A DNA stretch of 64,000 nucleotides from Mactromeris polynyma. Its lineage: Eukaryota; Mollusca; Bivalvia; Venerida; Mactridae. Positions 50,401-58,804 of this stretch are shown here, one piece after another. Position 1 is the stretch's first letter. Each line of letters starts with the position of its first letter. The stretch lies in the NCBI GenBank assembly GCA_032209605.1, contig JASFXZ010000013.1:11739901-11803900 (forward strand), in the 5' to 3' direction. Position numbers and translations under genes: made by a program. The notes under the pieces were generated by a model. It was not told the DNA's origin and did not search any database. It was given only the letters and a program-made list of their open reading frames with translations.

Positions 50401-53400
50401 AACCTAGGCTCGATATAATGTGTGATAGCAACCTAAGCTCAATATAATGTGTGATAGCAACCTAGGCTCGATATAATGTGTGATAGCAACCTAAGCTCGA
50501 TATAATGTGTGATAGCAACCTAAGCTCGATATAATGTGTGATAGCAACCTAAGCTCGATATAATGTGTGATAGCAACCTAAGCTCAATATAATATGTGAT
50601 AGCAACCTAGGCTCGATATAATATGTGATAGCAACCTAGGCTCGATATAATGTGTGATAGCAACCTAGGCTCGATATAATGTGTGATAGCAACCTAAGCT
50701 CAATATAATATGTGATAGCAACCTAGGCTCGATATAATATGTGATAGCAACCTAGGCTCGATATAATGTGTGATAGCAACCTAAGCTCAATATAATATGT
50801 GATAGCAACCTAGGCTCGATATAATGTGTGATAGCAACCTAAGCTCGATATAATGTGTGATAGCAACCTAAGCTCGATATAATGTGTGATAGCAACCTAA
50901 GCTCAATATAATATGTGATAGCAACCTAGGCTCGATATAATATGTGATAGCAACCTAGGCTCGATATAATGTGTGATAGCAACCTAAGCTCAATATAATG
51001 TGTGATAGCAACCTAAGCTCGATATAACATGTGATAGCAACCTAGGCTCAATATAATGTGTGATAGCAACCTAGGCTCGATATAATATGTGATAGCAACC
51101 TAGGCTCAATATAATGTGTGATAGCAACCTAAGCTCAATATAATGTGTGATAGCAACCTAAGCTCGATATAACATGTGATAGCAACCTAGGCTCAATATA
51201 ATGTGTGATAGCAACCTAGGCTCGATATAATATGTGATAGCAACCTAGGCTCAATATAATGTGTGATAGCAACCTAAGCTCGATATAATATGTGATAGCA
51301 ACCTAGGCTCGATATAATGTGTGATAGCAACCTAGGCTCGATATAATGTGTGATAGCAACCTAAGCTCGATATAATATGTGATAGCAACCTAGGCTCGAT
51401 ATAATGTGTGATAGCAACCTAGGCTCGATATAATATGTGATAGCAACCTAAGCTCAATATAATATGTGATAGCAACCTAAGCTCGATATAATATTTGATA
51501 GCAACCTAAGCTCGATATAATATGTGATAGCAACCTAGGCTCAATATAATATGTGATAGCAACCTAAGCTCGATATAATATGTGATAGCAACCTAAGCTC
51601 GATATAATGTGTGATAGCAACCTAGGCTCAATATAATGTGTGATAGCAACCTAGGCTCGATATAATGTGTGATAGCAACCTAAGCTCGATATAATGTGTG
51701 ATAGCAACCTAAGCTCGATATAATGTGTGATAGCAACCTAAGCTCGATATAACATGTGATAGCAACCTAGGCTCAATATAATGTGTGATAGCAACCTAAG
51801 CTCGATATAATGTGTGATAGCAACCTAGGCTCGATATAATGTGTGATAGCAACCTAAGCTCGATATAATGTGTGATAGCAACCTAAGCTCGATATAACAT
51901 GTGATAGCAACCTAGGCTCAATATAATGTGTGATAGCAACCTAAGCTCGATATAATGTGTGATAGCAACCTAAGCTCGATATAATATGTGATAGCAACCT
52001 AAGCTCAATATAATGTGTGATAGCAACCTAAGCTCGATATAATATGTGATAGCAACCTAAGCTCGATATAATATTTGATAGCAACCTAAGCTCGATATAA
52101 TATGTGATAGCAACCTAAGCTCGATATAATATTTGATAGCAACCTAAGCTCGATATAATATGTGATAGCAACCTAAGCTCGATATAATATGTGATAGCAA
52201 CCTAGGCTCGATATAATGTGTGATAGCAACCTAGGCTCGATATAATGTGTGATAGCAACCTAGGCTCGATATAATGTGTGATAGCAACCTAAGCTCGATA
52301 TAATATGTGATAGCAACCTAAGCTCGATATAATGTGTGATAGCAACCTAGGCTCAATATAATATGTGATAGCAACCTAAGCTCGATATAATGTGTGATAG
52401 CAACCTAAGCTCGATATAATATGTGATAGCAACCTAGGCTCGATATAATATGTGATAGCAACCTAAGCTCGATATAATATGTGATAGCAACCTAGGCTCG
52501 ATATAATATGTGATAGCAACCTAGGCTCGATATAATATGTGATAGCAACCTAAGCTCGATATAATGTGTGATAGCAACCTAAGCTCAATATAATATGTGA
52601 TAGCAACCTAAGCTCGATATAATGTGTGATAGCAACCTAAGCTCGATATAATATGTGATAGCAACCTAGGCTCGATATAATGTGTGATAGCAACCTAAGC
52701 TCGATATAATATGTGATAGCAACCTAGGCTCGATATAATATGTGATAGCAACCTAAGCTCGATATAATATGTGATAGCAACCTAGGCTCAATATAATATG
52801 TGATAGCAACCTAGGCTCGATATAATGTGTGATAGCAACCTAAGCTCGATATAATGTGTGATAGCAACCTAGGCTCAATATAATATGTGATAGCAACCTA
52901 AGCTCGATATAATGTGTGATAGCAACCTAGGCTCGATATAATATGTGATAGCAACCTAAGCTCGATATAATATGTGATAGCAACCTAAGCTCGATATAAT
53001 GTGTGATAGCAACCTAGGCTCGATATAATATGTGATAGCAACCTAGGCTCAATATAATGTGTGATAGCAACCTAAGCTCGATATAATGTGTGATAGCAAC
53101 CTAAGCTCGATATAATATTTGATAGCAACCTAAGCTCGATATAATGTGTGATAGCAACCTAAGCTCGATATAATATGTGATAGCAACCTAAGCTCAATAT
53201 AATATGTGATAGCAACCTAGGCTCGATATAATATGTGATAGCAACCTAAGCTCGATATAATATGTGATAGCAACCTAAGCTCAATATAATGTGTGATAGC
53301 AACCTAGGCTCGATATAATGTGTGATAGCAACCTAGGCTCAATATAATGTGTGATAGCAACCTAAGCTCGATATAATGTGTGATAGCAACCTAGGCTCAA

Positions 53401-56400
53401 TATAATATGTGATAGCAACCTAGGCTCGATATAATGTGTGATAGCAACCTAGGCTCAATATAATATGTGATAGCAACCTAGGCTCGATATAATGTGTGAT
53501 AGCAACCTAGGCTCGATATAATGTGTGATAGCAACCTAGGCTCAATATAATATGTGATAGCAACCTAGGCTCGATATAATATGTGATAGCAACCTAGGCT
53601 CGATATAATATGTGATAGCAACCTAGGCTCGATATAATATGTGATAGCAACCTAAGCTCAATATAATATGTGATAGCAACCTAAGCTCGATATAATGTGT
53701 GATAGCAACCTAGGCTCAATATAATATGTGATAGCAACCTAGGCTCGATATAATGTGTGATAGCAACCTAAGCTCGATATAATATGTGATAGCAACCTAA
53801 GCTCGATATAATATGTGATAGCAACCTAGGCTCGATATAATATGTGATAGCAACCTAGGCTCGATATAATATGTGATAGCAACCTAAGCTCGATATAATG
53901 TGTGATAGCAACCTAAGCTCGATATAATGTGTGATAGCAACCTAAGCTCGATATAATGTGTGATAGCAACCTAAGCTCGATATAATGTGTGATAGCAACC
54001 TAAGCTCGATATAATGTGTGATAGCAACCTAAGCTCGATATAATGTGTGATAGCAACCTAAGCTCGATATAATGTGTGATAGCAACCTAAGCTCGATATA
54101 ATGTGTGATAGCAACCTAGGCTCGATATAATATGTGATAGCAACCTAGGCTCGATATAATATGTGATAGCAACCTAAGCTCGATATAATATGTGATAGCA
54201 ACATAGGTTCTATACAATATGTGATGGCAACCTATATATTAATATGATATGCACCAATCAAACGGCTGATACTTTTATGACCAATTAATTGTTACTAAAA
54301 CACGACCGCTCAACCCCTAAAAAGTCACAGCTCTAAACACCCCTCAACGCTTATCTTCCTCAGCAGTGCATTAATCACTGTCACAATTATGTGTATTTAA
54401 CCGCCTATAGTAGTTTTATTGTTATTGTTAAGGTAAACCAATGTGTAGGAATTTTGAAACAACAAAATGAAGCGATTTCCAATATATACTGAGTTCAGAT
54501 TTGATGATAGTTGCTCACCTATGTTATCATTTTAGGACCTGACTATCACGAGTAAGGACGAAGAAATTTCCATTATTAATGGCCAGGTTTATGTTGGCCA
54601 GAAATATAAACTTCTCCAATCAAACGTAAATACTTACTTAACAAAGGGTGAGTTACTTTATCTAATTTTGTTAATTATAAGTACAAATATTGAATACATA
54701 TGATATAGTTATTTTGCACCGTTTTCATGCACAGTGCTTTATATGCGCGACCGTCAATTTTCTGCTTTCGAAAACCCATAAAATTAAAACCACATATATT
54801 ATTGAGTGGAGCCTTAAGACAATTAAATGTTGATTCTTTGAAATCATAACAAACGTTCCAGAAAAGAACTCGCAACAAACCCTTGTTTGAATTTGTGGAT
54901 GGGTTGATGGGTTTACAAATTCTTCAAAACGTCAAAACTAGCCTGTTCCATATTCAGTAGAAACGTAAGATGGTTTTACCGGTTGCAAACTCATTTCCAC
55001 CTTGGCTTTACACAGAATCGGACCGTACGGTAAATTCTCAAGAAATTGTGCAAGAAATCACACAAGTAATTAACTAAAAGTGTAATCGATTGAGTAAATT
55101 ACACACCCATCTACATGACCAATCTATAAAACAATGTGTTTTTTGTTCACCAGGTATCGCAGTGGAAAAGATCGGAGACTTTCTGATTGTGTCGATTGAA
55201 ACTTATGCGAAGGTGAGGACAGACGGTCGTGCTGTGTATGTACACCTTGAGAAAAACCCAATGATAGATATGTCCGGATTGTGTGGTAATGCAAATAACA
55301 TAGAATCAGGTACGTTGCTACAAATTCGTCTGAACATAGTGATGTATGTTTATATGCCGTATACATTTGTTGAGTTTTATATGTAGAGTAAAAATGTACT
55401 GGGGTTAATGTTCAGGAATAGGCAGGGTTAAGCCAGATGAACATTTTTTTATGGATAGCAACATATGATGCACCATTACTTAAAAACAGAGATTGCTCCA
55501 CCATCAGATTATCCTCAATTAAAGACAACCTCAATAATAAGACCACCTCACATTGTTCAAGTCCATGTTCCCTGTTTTGCTCTATTCAACCTCAATATAA
55601 AGACCATCTTAATTTTAGACCGGTTTTCAAGGGTCCCAATGGTGATCGTATTAATGTGGTTTTACTGTAGTGAAAAACTGTAGGTTCTCAACAAATAAAA
55701 TCTTAAAAGCGTGAGCATATACATTCACTATGGTGGCATATTTCTGCCACCAGTTAACTACTTATTTGACTAGATAATTATGTGGTAATCACGATAAAGA
55801 AACTAGATAACTACTTAATTAACTAGATAATTAATTAACTAGATAGTTATGTGGTTAACTAGATAAGTATCGTGATCAATGTTCATACCAGATAAAAATC
55901 TTAACACGAAATATTGTCTGATAGTGCCCACAACTGCCACCACTTAAACCCAGTACGGACAATCTATTTTAGATAAGTGTTTAGTAGTTAACGCGATAAA
56001 TCTCTAGTTAACTACATACTTATCTAGTTAATTAAGTAGTTAGCAAGGCATTAATATGCCACCATAATTCACGTATTAATATACAATACCAAACTCCCTC
56101 GGGGTCTTGAACATACCAAGCAAAACAGCTCTTCTGAATTTGGAATTGATGTGGCGTTACTGTGTTCGCTGTTTTCGATATTCCAGTTACTTCTAATTTA
56201 ACTCCTGCGATGATTTAACTTCTTCCGTTTCTATAAATAGCGATTATTTCTGTATCTATAAATAGCTATTTGGTAATCTCCAGTAGGTGGCAAGAAAAGT
56301 CCGTCCGATAATATCACGATTGTTATATATTTGCGCGATATAAAATGCGTGTATTGGAACATACAGAATACACAGTTCTCACTTCTACAATATTTACCTC

Positions 56401-58322
56401 CCTTGTTCTAAATTGTCAGCCATTTTGATAGGCAAATTTCCTTAAAGTTTATAGGGAATATAATGTAAACGATGTAACTAATCCGATATATGAAAAAAAT
56501 AAATTATTCATTATGCTCACGTGGGCATCACACAGTGGCTCAGTAAGTTGAAAAAAAGTGGTTGTCAAATGCAAATTCTCTTGGTATTTTCTCAATTCTC
56601 ACATATTTGGAAATTACTCCTATAAGGGCTTATCAGTTTTGCCTTTCAAAATGGCTGACAGTTAAGAACAAGGGAGGTAAATATTGTAGATGTGGGAACT
56701 ATGTTTAGGCCTTCCCATAGAATATGTGTTTACATTTCATGCCTAACCGATCAGCAAATTTTGAACTTAATAAGTATTTTGGTATTTCTACGAAATGTAA
56801 TTTCTAACTGCTTTTCGATGACAGTTTTTTATCGCTCGTTTGTAAGACATGTTTGTTGTCTCAATAGTTTGCAAACTGTATTCCAATATTACTTTATTTA
56901 TGTGGTGTAAATGTTGCAGATGACGAGAGTGATGAAGACTTTGGAAATAGCAATAAGGTCGGACCTCAGGTATGCATGAATTCAATCATTGGTGTAAATC
57001 GAACGATAAAAGTCGCATCACCACTTCTTGCGTATCACAAAAAAATCGCGATCTCGGATATAGCATCCTCGATATCCAGGCTATTTATAACATATATGAT
57101 ACCTGGACAAATTTGCTAGCGAAACTTTGTAATGCATGAATATTCATTAGCATTTCTCGACCAATGAAAATAGAAGGAATCTCATCTGTGAAGAGCTATT
57201 GATGTCCTGCCTTACTCGGTTTGAAAGCCGCGATCTCATTGGATCGCTCAGAACCGCGATTTCATCCGTAACTCCTCGGCAATTTCCGTATCGCATGAGG
57301 TGTGTGTCATACGACCAATCAAGCGGCTGAATTTCACCTCATTAAGTATTCATTAGTACGATATTATTACAGTCAGTTTACCCAGGGTATCATATATGTT
57401 ATGAATAGCCTGGGTACCGATGATGGGGTATGTCAATGCGCTTCAACTTATTTTCACTACTGCGTTTAAAAAAAGTTCATATTTGTTCACGTAGTACCAC
57501 ACAATGTTAAGTCATTTACACTAATATACATTTCAAATACATTATAGTATTGATGAAAAAGTTATGTTAACAGTTAAAGTATATATGCAGTTGGTTTCAG
57601 ACAAATTATTAGCTTCCGCTATTTTGACATTTGTTGATTCACAACATATGTTTATATTTTGAAACCGGATTAAAGTCATTGACCGTGACATCATTCTACG
57701 GCACTATCAAGCATACATCATGTGTGTTTGATGCATCGTTAATAACAGTACATATAAACACAATTATGTCTAGGTTTTTTAGGCGCTTTAGCGTCTCTTT
57801 GCTATCATCCTCTCATCCGGAAGTTCTACTCGAAGTACCGCCATCCATATTCATCGTCTCAAGAAAATAGTACATGAACATTCCTCTGATTTTATTATAG
57901 ATTTGATGATTATGATGACTGATTTATCACAGATATGTCAATTGTAGAGTGGGAGTCTTTATATAAACGGCTTTTCTGGATTATTTTTTGTCATTTTAGC
58001 GTGTGAGTTTACCCGAATAGTCGCGTATTAATTTCTAATGCGATAATATGGAAACAGTGCAATCTTGCAATGGATGCCCCTCTCGGGTACTTCAGTCCTT
58101 TGATTTATTTACGTCGGTATATAAAGGCATTAAAATATATAAGGAAATGAGATTTAATACAGGTCAAGATATCGAGTTTTGATTATATCCTTCTATATTT
58201 TTTGCTGGTTATAGTGTCAGTTGGCTGGTGCCCCTGTGGACACATGTACTGAAGAAGGGGATCTAGATAAAGCAGAGGTCCAGTGCAAAGATATCTATAT
58301 GATGTACGGTATGCATAGAAAA
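35394..58322 (+). CDS. Secreted EGF and von Willebrand D domain protein, ten exons
   Basis: Exons: 35394-35476, 39923-40120, 40687-40748, 42554-42658, 43278-43436, 44845-45032, 54536-54647, 55154-55309, 56920-56969 and 58215-58322. Every junction joins in phase, giving 407 codons, open at the 3' end. Order: signal peptide (hydrophobic YLCLFVISIGFM); Cys-rich region ending GCCTGWSGYLC, like the end of an EMI domain; one EGF domain with six cysteines; a Cys-rich segment with CC; a VWD domain from CSVLGKRLYQSFDG to GLCGNANN followed by an acidic, probably Ca-binding loop; and the start of a C8-like region. The GDPH site of many VWD domains is absent. This suggests an extracellular matrix or mucin-like protein; SCO-spondin-like and VWDE-like proteins are possible relatives, but orthology cannot be set from this. 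The 3' exons lie further right. Confidence 0.8.
35909..35959. mobile_element. Family B MITE fragment
   Basis: Retains ctcaacctcaatattaagac and gaggtttgactg. It stands directly before a family Q repeat. Confidence 0.55.
35964..36296. repeat. Interspersed repeat family Q, copy 3
   Basis: Collinear with 3491-3825 but with internal losses. It lies in intron 1 of the EGF/VWD gene. Confidence 0.7.
36662..37640 (+). pseudogene. LINE 3' remnant: zinc motif of a reverse transcriptase and tail
   Basis: At 36672-36766 the frame reads CFYCNTCTIIEDEIHFLMYC, then PLYNHAR. That is the Cys-Cys-His-Cys zinc motif found after the RT domain in many LINEs (zf-RVT type). The frame then breaks. A/T-rich tail sequence follows, then a diverged duplication at 37250-37635 with 'ctttaataaagYatccgtcc' three times and 'tcttaccgctgtctctcgg' twice. 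It is an old, dead copy in an intron. Confidence 0.6.
37947..38200 (-). pseudogene. Probable LINE/SINE 3' tail and CA-rich tract
   Basis: On the minus strand the end reads aataaagaatttattattat, a 3' end typical of CR1/L2-like elements. Inside lies a degenerate (CA)n tract at 38030-38115 on the plus strand. Confidence 0.5.
38201..39922. other. Intron 1 of the EGF/VWD gene, nothing recognised
   Basis: AT-rich. No exon with matching phase and no clear repeat. Confidence 0.5.
39923..40120 (+). CDS. EGF/VWD gene exon, N-terminal Cys region
   Basis: The acceptor is gtctttttttcag. It encodes KTHECNDTITVANQTTASCA, then WNLDWSQFEGFSENELQYKI. There are several N-glycosylation sequons (NDT, NQT). The donor is AA|gtgagt. 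I do not recognise a named domain in this exon alone. Confidence 0.8.
40225..40455. repeat. 21-bp minisatellite with a 42-bp higher period
   Basis: About eleven copies of a unit like cataacgtttttaccctgtg. In the last copies gtgac and gtaac alternate, so the true period there is 42 bp. It lies in an intron. Confidence 0.9.
40687..40748 (+). CDS. EGF/VWD gene exon, EMI-like end
   Basis: The acceptor is ctaattacag. It encodes MEEVVATGCCTGWSGYLCDK. The CC-x-GW-x-G-x2-C pattern is like the end of EMI domains just before EGF repeats. The donor is AAAG|gtcagt. Confidence 0.82.
40782..41072 (-). mobile_element. tRNA-derived SINE next to a splice donor
   Basis: On the minus strand it starts with a tRNA-like head: A box TAGTCCAGTGG, B box GGTTCGATTCC, and an anticodon arm that pairs CTGGA with TCCAG around CTTGTAA (anticodon TGT). 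The body holds 'ggcgtcgcccatatggg' and ends ataaataaacgcaaatac. The target duplication ctgaatgtYttc is at 40770-40781 and 41073-41084 (one mismatch). Its body differs from the SINEs at 12159 and 43520, so it is a separate family with a related head. It begins 21 bp after the donor's GT. Confidence 0.85.
41085..42249. other. Intron with two copies of a G-rich repeat
   Basis: The repeat 'aaaatgctaggtagggtaggg' to 'gggtcgggttacccgaaacac' occurs at about 41408-41550 and 41700-41855, each with a T run inside. It may be a relative of family R. No exon is supported. Confidence 0.6.
42250..42545 (+). repeat. Interspersed repeat family S, copy 3
   Basis: Starts near tttttcggcgcagccgtac and runs to atatttcttgtttata, ending about eight bases before the EGF exon. 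Part of the pyrimidine tract of that exon's acceptor therefore appears to come from the repeat. Confidence 0.65.
42554..42658 (+). CDS. EGF/VWD gene exon, EGF domain
   Basis: The acceptor is atactgttgcag. It encodes CAIPCMNGGSCTSPEYCNC then SYSGIQC, six cysteines in EGF spacing, with MNGGSC and the final C-x-C typical of the family. The donor is TCCG|gtaata. Confidence 0.92.
42744..43071. mobile_element. MITE family P, intronic copy
   Basis: Left half gttccagcatctacaatatt with atctcccttgttc; right half gaacaagggaggtaaatatt with gtgagaactat. Confidence 0.78.
43278..43436 (+). CDS. EGF/VWD gene exon, Cys-rich linker
   Basis: The acceptor is attttctcag. It encodes HQYCYKSPSCEGEKVDSLVN, then FSQCCEENGFWGRTDHSCKR and C. 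Seven cysteines including a CC pair lie between the EGF and VWD domains. Not assigned to a named domain. The donor is ACAG|gtaaga. Confidence 0.88.
43520..43757 (-). mobile_element. tRNA-derived SINE with target duplication, copy 2
   Basis: Same family as 12159-12427, lacking a 30-base internal segment. The minus strand has intact A and B boxes. The 13-bp duplication atatcataagtaa lies at 43507-43519 and 43758-43770. It lies in an intron of the EGF/VWD gene. Confidence 0.88.
43771..44844. other. Intron, no gene seen
   Basis: A stretch at 43885-44060 shares words with 9465-9560 ('gacaacctt-tatccgaatgcttggtatcat') and is probably an old repeat. Otherwise nothing recognised. Confidence 0.5.
44845..45032 (+). 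CDS. EGF/VWD gene exon, start of VWD domain
   Basis: The acceptor is attattttccacag. It encodes VCSVLGKRLYQSFDGKEYRF, then GLCAYNLAKDSGNVWDVKM, the first strands of a VWD domain. The usual GDP-H motif is replaced by GKRLY. The exon ends in phase 0 at AAG|gtatag. Confidence 0.93.
45170..54235 (+). repeat. 29-bp satellite array, about 9.06 kb, intronic
   Basis: Unit gatagcaacctaRgctcRat then ataatRtgt, 29 bp. The first gatagcaacc is at 45170 and the last (gatggcaacc) at 54223, 9,053 bases apart. After allowing for an 8-base insertion and a 1-base insertion near 49075-49097 and four units lacking one base, this is exactly 312 periods. Three positions are two-state, all A/G. Rare variants (ataacatg, atatttga, ccaaggctc) mark local amplification. 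As 29 is not a multiple of three, no long frame exists. It fills nearly all of the 9.5-kb intron between two VWD exons. Confidence 0.98.
54236..54535. other. Intron end after the satellite
   Basis: About 300 bases of unique AT-rich sequence leading to the acceptor at 54535. Confidence 0.5.
54536..54647 (+). CDS. EGF/VWD gene exon, VWD middle
   Basis: The acceptor is atcattttag. It encodes DLTITSKDEEISIINGQVYV, then GQKYKLLQSNVNTYLTK, a typical VWD strand pattern. The donor is AAGG|gtgagt. This frame continues the domain from the other side of the satellite. Confidence 0.92.
55154..55309 (+). CDS. EGF/VWD gene exon, VWD end
   Basis: The acceptor is ttgttcaccag. It encodes IAVEKIGDFLIVSIETYAKV, then MIDMSGLCGNANNIES. 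The GLCGNANN motif is the hallmark of the VWD C-terminal half. The donor is TCAG|gtacgt. Confidence 0.94.
55510..55668. mobile_element. Foldback MITE, family B, intronic copy
   Basis: Worn left end with ctcaattaaagacaacctc; right end gtggttttactg. Shares 'tttcaagggtccca' with 6019-6179. Confidence 0.7.
55729..56066. mobile_element. Palindromic MITE with taactagataa core
   Basis: Ends tatggtggcata and ttaatatgccaccata are inverted copies. The interior repeats 'aactagataa' and its complement many times, so most of the element can fold back. Confidence 0.72.
56373..56702. mobile_element. MITE family P, copy near acidic exon
   Basis: Starts cagttctcacttctacaata and ends attgtagatgtgggaactat. 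Collinear with 21893-22209. Confidence 0.8.
56920..56969 (+). CDS. EGF/VWD gene mini-exon, acidic loop
   Basis: A 50-base exon. The acceptor is aaatgttgcag. It encodes DDESDEDFGNSNKVGPQ. Together with the GNANN just before, it supplies the acidic loop that follows LCGN in VWD domains and often binds calcium. The donor is CAG|gtatgc. Confidence 0.8.
57069..57420. mobile_element. MITE with TIRs of about 40 bp
   Basis: Left tcgatatccaggctatttat then aacatatatgatacctgg; right ccagggtatcatatatgtta then tgaatagcctgggtaccga. Confidence 0.8.
57781..58115 (+). repeat. Interspersed repeat family T, copy 2
   Basis: Collinear with 30578-30880. It ends about 100 bases before the next exon. Confidence 0.7.
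58215..58322 (+). CDS. EGF/VWD gene exon, C8-like start
   Basis: The acceptor is tgctggttatag. It encodes CQLAGAPVDTCTEEGDLDKA, then EVQCKDIYMMYG. Cysteine spacing fits the region right after VWD. The donor is AAA|gtaagt in phase 0. The gene must continue to the right. Confidence 0.75.
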
Positions 58323-58384
58323 GTAAGTGTGAATATATAATATAGAATAATACATATAATCCTCAGAACCAACTCCTTCTTATT

Positions 58385-58803
58385 TCAAATAAATTTCAGA
58401 CAAAACGGACATTGTGCATTTTGTAAAACATCATCAGAACCAATTGAACATTTGTTTTGGTACTGTTCAATCACTAAACAATTTATAAAGGAAATATTTA
58501 TGAATAATGAATCCGTAAAAAAAAATTTTGATAGCGAAAATTTTATTCTCGGTATACGAGACGCTGCACTTCCTTTCGATCACTTGTTCTCCTGCCCTCG
58601 AGCTTTTTCACATTAGAAAATTTGAGCAAAACTCATTTCTCTTACCTATCTATCTATCTATCTTCCATAAAAGTCAAACCCCGTTAGGGGACTTAGACTT
58701 GACACGCGTCACCGACAAAGAAAAATTAATAAGACAAAGTATAAAAGTGTATAAAAGAAATGAAGAAAGTTTTGTTAAAAGGTTAAAAACAGAGCAGGTA
58801 TGA
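58385..58803 (+). pseudogene. LINE 3' remnant with zinc motif
   Basis: The frame at about 58397-58500 reads RQNGHCAFCKTSSEPIEHLF then WYC, the CxxC...H...C zinc motif found downstream of LINE reverse transcriptases. The frame breaks near 58545. A later frame, EKLIRQSIKVYKRNEESFVK, probably is the end of the same ORF. It differs from the remnant at 36672 but is of the same general type. Confidence 0.6.
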
Positions 58804-58804
58804 A

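Noticed and set aside
45170..54235. CRISPR-like array
   Set aside because: Repeats are directly adjacent with no unique spacers, there are no cas genes, and the context is a eukaryotic intron. It is a satellite.
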